A DNA stretch of 9,808 nt, from contig CALEDW010000214.1 in the NCBI GenBank assembly GCA_937949585.1, positions 1 through 9,808 of the forward strand, written 5' to 3'. The notes beneath the pieces are model-generated. The model saw only the letters and a program-made list of their open reading frames with translations, was not told the origin of the DNA and made no database searches. Position 1 is the stretch's first letter, and the number at the start of each line of letters is the position of its first letter. Positions 1-4,763 of this stretch are shown here, one piece after another. This DNA comes from an uncultured Acidimicrobiia bacterium (GTDB taxonomy: Bacteria > Actinomycetota > Acidimicrobiia > IMCC26256 > CALEDW01). A program made the position numbers and the translations under genes.

Positions 1-92
1 TAGCGGTCGTAGAAGTTCCGGTCGCTGGTGCCCACGTGACGGATGGGCTCGGCCACCTGGTGGACCGGGAAGTCGTCCCAGCCGGAGAGCAC
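1..92 (-). CDS. Start of an unidentified protein, cut by the left window edge
   Basis: Only the first 30 codons are visible, reading from a GTG start at 92 leftward out of the window. The peptide begins (M)LSGWDDFPVHQVAEP and ends SDRNFYDR. It has the composition of a real protein, rich in D, H, W, F and Y rather than the Arg/Ala/Pro-rich look of antisense frames. The stop of the upstream same-strand gene is 8 bases away, so the two are probably cotranscribed. No ATG or GTG lies in frame in the roughly 40 bases upstream, which supports this start, although no clear Shine-Dalgarno is seen. The HQ..EPI..V.TSDRNFYDR pattern reminds me of the N-terminus of a family of uncharacterised actinobacterial proteins of a few hundred residues. 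That is memory only, and no function is assigned. Confidence 0.6.
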   Translation of the reverse strand, partial: MLSGWDDFPVHQVAEPIRHVGTSDRNFYDR

Positions 93-100
93 GGCGCAGG

Positions 101-961
101 CTACCCGGCCGGTTGGCCGAACCAGCGGGTGCGTTGGGCGAACAGGTAGCGGTCGGTGAGGTGGTTCAGCGTGCGCCGGGCCGCCGCGAACCGGTCGGCG
201 ACGTCGTCGAGGATCCGCACCCCGACCGCGTCCCCGAACGCGGCACGCCGGCGGGCCTGGCGGTACCAGGCCGTCCCGAGGTGTTCGAGCAGGGCCACGG
301 TGCCCGCCGTGCCGGGCAGGGGCCGTTCCCCCGGCCCGGGGTCGAGGCCGGCGACGACCCGCAGGCGGTGGACCTCGTGCCGGCCGAACGCGGAGAGCTC
401 GGTGTGGTCGGGGAACACACCGGTGAGGAAGAGCGCGAGGTCGCCGAGGCGGCGGTAGACCCCGGCGTGCTCCCGCTCGGGCAGCACGTCGAGCAGCTCG
501 GCGAGCCGCAGGGGGTCGAGCTCACTCCAGCGCCGGCGCCGCCACCCCCGCCGGGTGCGCACCCAGGTACTGCCGCTGACCACCCGCGTGTAGGACGCCA
601 GCAGCTCGGCGAGGAAGAACCGCCGCGCCGGGTCGTCGAGGAACTCCCGCAGCTCCCCGGCGCTGAGCACCGGGAGTCGCTGCCGGGGCCCGACCCACTC
701 CCGGACGTGGGTGCATTCGGCCAGTTCGGCCCAGCCGCGGTGCACCACCACGGCGAAGGTCAGGAACGGCGAGGTGACGAGCAGCTCCTCGACCTCCCCT
801 CGGCCGAACAGGGCGTCGAAGACCTCGGGGCGGGCGAGCAGCCGGCCGAGCGCGTCGAGGTCGCGGGGTGGGCCGGACGGGTCGCCGACGGCCCGGGCCA
901 GCCGTTCCAGGGTGTGCCGGTCGGCCTCGCTGAGGTGCTCGAGCATCGACGGGTGCAGCAT
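101..961 (-). CDS. Conserved-looking hypothetical protein, 286 residues
   Basis: I do not recognise this protein. The chosen start is the ATG at 961, which has a good ribosome site (GAGGTGAG, five or so bases upstream). The frame stays open to 1033, but that extension reads MPGRPSPRPGRRR and looks non-coding. The product starts MLHPSMLEHLSEADRHTLERL and is soluble, with no signal peptide or clear membrane segment. It looks mostly helical, with many Leu/Arg/Glu-rich stretches, a basic GWRRRRW patch near the middle, and a C-terminal run containing LNHLTDRYLF and RTRWFGQPAG. The aromatic and acidic content and the start signal favour this strand over the 301-codon antisense frame. It is transcribed divergently from the histidine kinase gene and is followed after 8 bases by another minus-strand gene. 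No catalytic motif was seen, and function is unknown. Confidence 0.75.
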   Translation of the reverse strand: MLHPSMLEHLSEADRHTLERLARAVGDPSGPPRDLDALGRLLARPEVFDALFGRGEVEELLVTSPFLTFAVVVHRGWAELAECTHVREWVGPRQRLPVLSAGELREFLDDPARRFFLAELLASYTRVVSGSTWVRTRRGWRRRRWSELDPLRLAELLDVLPEREHAGVYRRLGDLALFLTGVFPDHTELSAFGRHEVHRLRVVAGLDPGPGERPLPGTAGTVALLEHLGTAWYRQARRRAAFGDAVGVRILDDVADRFAAARRTLNHLTDRYLFAQRTRWFGQPAG

Positions 962-1047
962 CCCTCTCACCTCGGCGCCTCCGTCCGTTGCCCATCGCCT
1001 CCGGCCCGGCCGTGGTGACGGTCGCCCGGGCACGGGTGCGGGCCATC
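962..1047. other. Divergent intergenic region between hypothetical gene and histidine kinase
   Basis: These 86 bases must hold the promoters of both the minus-strand hypothetical gene and the plus-strand kinase-lipoprotein unit, unless the kinase starts earlier. The only signal I can support is the ribosome site for the minus-strand gene at about 962-975. No convincing -10/-35 pair was seen by eye. No good Shine-Dalgarno precedes any candidate kinase start (TTG 988, GTG 1012 and 1015, ATG 1048), so leaderless translation or a misjudged start is possible. Confidence 0.35.
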
Positions 1048-2460
1048 ATGGTGCCAGTGCGTCGGCCCGGTCTGTGGCACACCCCCCGAGGGCTGCGGTT
1101 CCGGGTGACGGTCGCGTTCGCTCTCGGTTCGCTGGCCCTGGCCACCCTCCTCGCCGCCGGCACGTTCCTCGTGGCCCGCCACTACCTGCTCCGGCAACGG
1201 GAACGGGCGCTGGTACAGCAGAGCTTCGTCGACGCCCGAGCCGTGCGGGACGAGCTGGAGCGCCGCACCGGCGTGCCCGAGCTGCTGGGGCGCCTCGACC
1301 GGGTACCCGGTTCGAACGTGGTGTTGGCCACCCAGGGACGGTGGTTCGGCACCTCGGTCGCCCTGGGACGGGAGAACCTGCCCGACGGGCTCGTCGCTGC
1401 GGTCCGCAGGGGTGAGCCGGTCCGCCAGCGGGTCGTGGTGGGCGGCCGGCCTGCGCTGGTGGTCGGGCTGCCGCTCGCCGGGGTCGACACCCTCTACTTC
1501 CAGGCCTTTCCCCTCGACGAGCTCGACCGCACGCTGCGGACGCTGCGGAACGCCCTCGCCACCGGCACGGCGCTCACCGCGATCCTGGGCGGGGTGCTGG
1601 GCCTGTGGGTGAGCGGGCGGGTGCTGCGGCCGCTGTCGCAGACGACCGCCGCGGCCGAACGGGTGGCCGGCGGGGATCTCGCCACCCGCGTCGAGGTGAC
1701 CGACGACCCCGACCTCGCCCCGCTGGCCCGGTCGTTCAACCGGATGGTCGACGCCGTCCAGCAGCGGATCGAACGGGAACGACGCCTGACCGCCGATGTG
1801 AGCCACGAGCTGCGGTCCCCGATCGCCTCGCTGCAGGCCGCGGCGCGCATGATCGAGCGGCGGGCCGACACCCTCCCCGGGGAACTGGCCGAACCGTTCG
1901 CGCTGTTGCGATCCCAGATCGAGCGCCTGCGCGTCCTCATCGAGGACCTGCTGGAACTGTTCCGGGCCGACGCCGGGACGGAAGCCCTCGAGCTCGCCCC
2001 CGTCCGTCTCGACCTCCTCGTGGCGGAGGCGGCCCACCCTCACCTCGGTGCCACCTGCCGCCTCGAGGTCGACGAGGCGGTCCGACGCCGTCGTGTGCTC
2101 CTCGACCGGCGCCGCATCGAGCGGGTGGTCGTCAACCTCCTCGACAACGCCGCCACCTACGCGGGCGGGGCCACGGCGCTGCGCGTCCGCTCCGTCGACG
2201 GGATGGTCCGCATCGAGGTGGAGGACCGCGGTCCGGGAGTCCCCGGTGACGAGCGGGACCGGATCTTCCGCCGCTTCTACCGGGGCCGGGCCGCCGCTTC
2301 CGGGGGCACCGGCGGCTCGGGGCTCGGCCTGGCGCTCGTGGCCGAGCAGGTCCGCCTCCACGACGGCGACGTCTGGGTCGAGGACGCCCCGGGCGGGCAC
2401 GGCGCGCGCTTCGTCGTGACGCTCCCGTGGCGGGAGCCGCCGGAGGGGGTGGGACGGTGA
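1048..2460 (+). CDS. Membrane sensor histidine kinase, MtrB-like
   Basis: This is a complete HAMP-type two-component sensor kinase, 470 residues from the ATG at 1048. It would autophosphorylate on a histidine in response to an envelope signal and pass the phosphate to a response regulator. Visible order: a basic N-terminus; TM1 about 19-43; an extracytoplasmic sensor of about 120 residues; TM2 about 168-189; HAMP about 190-242. The HisKA H-box DVSHELRSP has its phospho-acceptor His253. The HATPase has an N-box VVNLLDNA (Asn363, Asn367), G1 DRGPG (393-397), F-box IFRRFYRG and G2 GGTGGSGLGLAL (419-430). All key residues are present. The frame is open back to a TTG at 988, but that extension looks poor. 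The stop overlaps the following lipoprotein start (GTGA). The kinase-GerMN lipoprotein order matches mtrB-lpqB in Actinobacteria, but no response regulator gene lies upstream, where a divergent hypothetical gene is found instead. Its family is certain; the MtrB assignment rests on gene order and the H-box region. Confidence 0.93.
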   Translation: MVPVRRPGLWHTPRGLRFRVTVAFALGSLALATLLAAGTFLVARHYLLRQRERALVQQSFVDARAVRDELERRTGVPELLGRLDRVPGSNVVLATQGRWFGTSVALGRENLPDGLVAAVRRGEPVRQRVVVGGRPALVVGLPLAGVDTLYFQAFPLDELDRTLRTLRNALATGTALTAILGGVLGLWVSGRVLRPLSQTTAAAERVAGGDLATRVEVTDDPDLAPLARSFNRMVDAVQQRIERERRLTADVSHELRSPIASLQAAARMIERRADTLPGELAEPFALLRSQIERLRVLIEDLLELFRADAGTEALELAPVRLDLLVAEAAHPHLGATCRLEVDEAVRRRRVLLDRRRIERVVVNLLDNAATYAGGATALRVRSVDGMVRIEVEDRGPGVPGDERDRIFRRFYRGRAAASGGTGGSGLGLALVAEQVRLHDGDVWVEDAPGGHGARFVVTLPWREPPEGVGR

Positions 2461-3056
2461 GTCTGCGCCGCACGGTGACGGCCGCGACCGCGGCCGCCCT
2501 GGCCGCCGGAGCCGCCGCCTGCGGGGTGAGCGGGCAGTCCGAACCGGTTCGCCTCGACGCCGACCGGGTTCCCTTCGAGCTCGTCGGTCCCACCGGCACC
2601 ACGACGACCGCTCCGGTCGCCGAGGGGACCGACGAACGGGTGGTGACCCGCATCTTCCTGCTCGATCCCAACGATCTGCTCGTCGCCCGGGAGCGGACCG
2701 TGCCCGCACCGCTCACCCCCGGGGCTGCGCTCCGGGCGCTGCGGGCCGGACCCGACCCGACCGAGCGCCGGGCCGGGATCACCACGGCCTTGCCGGCCGA
2801 GATCCCGGTGCAGTTCCTCGGCGCCCGTGACGGTGTGGCCCGGGTGCGTCTCAGCCCGGCGTTCACCGACGGTTCGGTACGTCGCCAGGCCGGTGCCCTC
2901 GCCGAGATCGTCTACACCCTCACCGACCTTCCCGGCATCGAGCGGGTCTCGTTCCTCGTCGACGAGGAGGTGGTGGAGGTGCCCCGGGGCGACGGCTCGC
3001 TCACCGCCGATCCCGTCGGCCGGGCCGACTACGCCCGCTTCGCCCCGCCGGGCTGA
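2457..3056 (+). CDS. GerMN-domain lipoprotein, short LpqB-like
   Basis: This is a 199-residue predicted lipoprotein. The GTG at 2457 is chosen because it overlaps the kinase stop in GTGA and has a strong ribosome site, GGAGGGGG, about eight bases upstream. The N-terminus MSLRR is followed by a short Ala-rich hydrophobic stretch and AGAAAC, with Cys22 as the probable lipidated residue; the -3 residue is Ala, a weak lipobox. A Thr/Pro-rich linker (about 44-58) leads into a GerMN domain at about 62-175. Its landmarks are TRIFLLD, the LRAGPDPTERRAGITTALP-like segment (93-113), VRLSPAF and a final VSFLVDEEVVEVP strand. GerMN domains occur in spore-germination GerM and in the actinobacterial lipoprotein LpqB, which works with the MtrB kinase. 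Here the long beta-propeller part of LpqB is absent. The protein probably sits on the outer membrane face and may influence sensing by the upstream kinase; this is inferred from coupling and the MtrB/LpqB precedent. Confidence 0.85.
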   Translation: MSLRRTVTAATAAALAAGAAACGVSGQSEPVRLDADRVPFELVGPTGTTTTAPVAEGTDERVVTRIFLLDPNDLLVARERTVPAPLTPGAALRALRAGPDPTERRAGITTALPAEIPVQFLGARDGVARVRLSPAFTDGSVRRQAGALAEIVYTLTDLPGIERVSFLVDEEVVEVPRGDGSLTADPVGRADYARFAPPG

Positions 3057-3073
3057 TCCCCGGGCGGGGATCA
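3054..3073. terminator. Hairpin between convergent lipoprotein and amt genes
   Basis: A perfect inverted repeat, TGATCCCC then a GGGC loop then GGGGATCA, has an eight-base-pair stem whose left arm includes the TGA stop of the lipoprotein gene. It lies in the 35-base gap between two converging genes, so it could end transcription from both sides. There is no T-run on either strand, so this is a stem-only candidate of the kind common in GC-rich actinomycetes. Confidence 0.5.
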
Positions 3074-3091
3074 CCTCCACCACCTCCGCCG

Positions 3092-4447
3092 TCAGACGCG
3101 TACCCCGGTGGGGATCTGGGGGAGCCGGACCCGCTCGTCGTCGCTGAACACGAACCCTCCGTAGCCCGGCGCCCCGTGCTCGTGCACGTCGAGCCCGGCG
3201 CGTTCTTCCTCTTCGCTCACCCGCAGGCCCACGGTCGCCTTGATCGCCCCGAACAGGGCCGCCGAGGTCAGCACGACGAAGGCGAAGACCGCCCCGACGC
3301 CGACGGCCTGGGAGACGAGCAGGTCGGGGCCGTCCCCGAGCAGCAACCCGCCCTCGGTGGCGAACAGCCCCACGGCGAGCGTGCCGAACGCGCCGCACAC
3401 CCCGTGCACCGAGATCGCACCGACCGGGTCGTCGACGCGGATCCGGTCGAAGAAGCGCACCGACGCCACCACCAACACCCCGCTCAGCGCCCCGATGAGC
3501 AGCGCCGCCCACTGGTCCACCGCCGCGCAGCCGGCGGTGATGCCCACCAGACCGGCCAGCGCCCCGTTGGCGGTCATGCTCACGTCGGGTTTGCGGGTCC
3601 ACGCCCAGCTGGCCGCCATCGCCAGCAGGGCCCCGGCCGCCGCCGACAACGTGGTGGTGGCGGCGATCCGACCGATCGCGTCGTCGGCGGCGAGCTCGGA
3701 TCCGGGGTTGAACCCGTACCAACCCACCCACAGGATCAGGGTCCCGAGGACGGCGAACGGGATCGAGTGCCCGGGGATGGCCCGGGGCCGGCCCTGGGCG
3801 TCGTACTTGCCGAGCCGCGGCCCCAGGACGACGGTCCCGACGAGCGCCGCCCACCCGCCGACGCTGTGCACGACGGTCGAGCCGGCGAAATCGACCATCG
3901 GGGTCGACAGCTTCGCCAACCACCCGCCGCCCCACAGCCAGTGCACGACCACGGGGTAGACGAAGGCGGTGATCACCGCGCTGTAGACGAGGTAGGCGAC
4001 GAAGCGGGTGCGCTCGGCCATGGCCCCCGAGACGATCGTCGCCGCGGTGGCGGCGAACGCGACCTGGAACACGAAGAAGGTCGGCACGCTCAGGCTGCCG
4101 TCGTACGTCGCGCCTCGCAGGAAGAACCCGGCGTGACCGAAGAGGTCGTTGCCGGCCCCGAAGGCGACGGCGTAGCCGATCATGAAGAACGAGATCACCC
4201 CGACGACGAAGTCGGTGAGGTTCTTCATCATGATGTTCGCCACCGATTTCGCCCGGGTGAGCCCCGCCTCGACCAGGGCGAACCCCGCCTGCATGAAGAT
4301 CACCAGCACCGCCGCGAGCAGCACGAACGCGTTGTCGAGGTTGGCCTGGACCGCCTCCGGTGTCAGTTCGGCGGCAACCGCCGGCCCGGCCCACACCGTC
4401 ACGAGCAGGGCGGCGAGCGCCGCGGTGACGAACAGTCTCCGTCCCAT
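3092..4447 (-). CDS. amt: Ammonium transporter, Amt/AmtB family
   Basis: This 451-residue inner-membrane channel-type transporter brings in ammonium. It starts at the ATG at 4447 with ribosome site GGGAGGA a few bases upstream. An N-terminal signal-like segment (1-26, ending AVAA) is followed by eleven expected membrane helices. Family hallmarks are all present: GFALVEAGL.R.KN-type segment near 55-76 (here AKSVANIMMKN), VVVHWLWGGGWL (166-177), DFAGSTVVHSVGG with Asp186 and pore His194, GWYGFNPGS (242-250), and DDPVGAISVHGVCGAFGT with pore His348, completing the twin-His pair. The cytoplasmic tail has EEEERAGLDVHEHGAPGY (412-429), the region through which PII (GlnK) usually controls Amt proteins. 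A further 22-residue tail follows. No glnK or glnD gene adjoins it in this window, unlike the common amtB-glnK-glnD cluster. A GlnR-like repeat array lies just upstream, suggesting nitrogen control. Confidence 0.97.
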   Translation of the reverse strand: MGRRLFVTAALAALLVTVWAGPAVAAELTPEAVQANLDNAFVLLAAVLVIFMQAGFALVEAGLTRAKSVANIMMKNLTDFVVGVISFFMIGYAVAFGAGNDLFGHAGFFLRGATYDGSLSVPTFFVFQVAFAATAATIVSGAMAERTRFVAYLVYSAVITAFVYPVVVHWLWGGGWLAKLSTPMVDFAGSTVVHSVGGWAALVGTVVLGPRLGKYDAQGRPRAIPGHSIPFAVLGTLILWVGWYGFNPGSELAADDAIGRIAATTTLSAAAGALLAMAASWAWTRKPDVSMTANGALAGLVGITAGCAAVDQWAALLIGALSGVLVVASVRFFDRIRVDDPVGAISVHGVCGAFGTLAVGLFATEGGLLLGDGPDLLVSQAVGVGAVFAFVVLTSAALFGAIKATVGLRVSEEEERAGLDVHEHGAPGYGGFVFSDDERVRLPQIPTGVRV

Positions 4448-4475
4448 CGTTCCTCCCGGTCGTCCTCGGCCCGAG

Positions 4476-4481
4476 ACGCTA
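4476..4481 (-). promoter_or_regulatory. Possible -10 element of amt
   Basis: Read on the minus strand this is TAGCGT, which fits the actinobacterial TAnnnT -10 pattern. It lies 28 bases upstream of the amt ATG and just downstream of the 11-base repeat array, where an activator centred near -40 would contact polymerase. No good -35 at standard spacing is visible; a GTGACG inside the array is about 20 bases away. The same hexamer precedes the tRNA and ppsA. Confidence 0.35.
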
Positions 4482-4486
4482 CGGAC

Positions 4487-4530
4487 GGCCGGTCACCGAC
4501 CCGTCACGTACCCGTGAACGATCCGTCGCG
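4487..4530 (-). promoter_or_regulatory. Four tandem 11-bp units, candidate GlnR-type operator of amt
   Basis: On the amt sense strand this stretch divides into four consecutive 11-base units: CGCGACGGATC, then GTTCACGGGTA, then CGTGACGGGTC, then GGTGACCGGCC. Each has AC at positions 5-6, giving AC-n9-AC-n9-AC-n9-AC. It also resembles the published actinomycete GlnR consensus gTnAC-n6-GaAAC repeated twice, though the match to the A-rich half-sites is imperfect. GlnR is an OmpR-family regulator that activates amt under nitrogen limitation in Streptomyces and Mycobacterium. PhoP (PHO boxes built from GTTCACC-like 11-base repeats) or MtrA sites are related alternatives. The array sits 40-83 bases upstream of the start codon, a suitable activator position. 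Confidence 0.5.
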
Positions 4531-4580
4531 CCGATCCTTCGGGAATCTGAGTGCCGGGGTCGGCCCCGTCGCCGGGGCGG

Positions 4581-4586
4581 TAGCGT
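4581..4586 (+). promoter_or_regulatory. Possible -10 element of the tRNA-Arg gene
   Basis: TAGCGT lies nine bases before the first base of the mature tRNA, so transcription would start only a few bases upstream of the 5' end. The hexamer matches the TAnnnT -10 pattern. No clear -35 was seen. Confidence rests on position and on the same hexamer before amt and ppsA. Confidence 0.4.
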
Positions 4587-4595
4587 CGGCGTCGG

Positions 4596-4668
4596 GCCCC
4601 AGTAGCTCAGTGGAGAGAGCGGCCGCCTCCTAAGCGGTAGGTCGCAGGTTCGATTCCTGCCTGGGGCG
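4596..4668 (+). tRNA. tRNA-Arg, anticodon CCU
   Basis: A full 73-base cloverleaf can be folded by hand. The acceptor stem GCCCCAG (4596-4602) pairs with CTGGGGC (4661-4667), seven perfect pairs, with G4668 as the discriminator. The D stem is GCTC/GAGC. The anticodon stem GCCGC (4622-4626) pairs with GCGGT (4634-4638) with one G-U, closing loop CTCCTAA whose middle bases CCT (4629-4631) read the rare arginine codon AGG. The T stem GCAGG/CCTGC encloses loop TTCGATT. The 3' CCA is not encoded. It stands alone between amt and ppsA. tRNA 3' ends are common integration sites, but no integrase or repeated tRNA tail was seen downstream. Confidence 0.97.
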
Positions 4669-4704
4669 CGGCCGGCGGCATGGTCGGCCGGGCGACGGGA
4701 TCGC

Positions 4705-4710
4705 TAGCGT
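4705..4710 (+). promoter_or_regulatory. Possible -10 element of ppsA
   Basis: TAGCGT lies in the gap between the tRNA and ppsA, 54 bases before the ATG, leaving room for a leader of about 45 bases with the ribosome site at 4752-4759. It matches TAnnnT, but no convincing -35 accompanies it. ppsA could alternatively be read through from the tRNA promoter. Confidence 0.35.
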
Positions 4711-4763
4711 GCCGCCTCACCGGCGCCGACGCGGGCGCGCCGGGCGAGGCAGGGAGGTGCGAC

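Noticed and set aside
113..1018. A 301-codon open frame on the plus strand opposite the 101-961 gene
   Set aside because: Its product is a Pro/Gly/Glu/Arg/Val-rich low-complexity shadow typical of antisense frames in GC-rich DNA. The minus-strand frame has a good ribosome site and normal protein composition.
967..2709. A 580-codon minus-strand open frame opposite the histidine kinase
   Set aside because: The kinase motifs on the plus strand are complete, and the opposite frame is low-complexity with no recognisable domain.
3176..4633. A 485-codon plus-strand open frame opposite amt and entering the tRNA
   Set aside because: The amt frame has every family hallmark. The opposite frame is His/Arg/Gly/Asp-rich filler and runs into a structural RNA gene.
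4669..4690. Possible hairpin after the tRNA (CGGCCG, ten-base loop, CGGCCG)
   Set aside because: The arms are short, self-palindromic GC hexamers expected by chance in this composition, with no T-run. It is too weak to call a terminator.
4596..4763. tRNA-Arg as a mobile-element attachment site
   Set aside because: There is no integrase, no repeat of the tRNA 3' end, and no composition change on the downstream side, where ppsA is a core-type gene.
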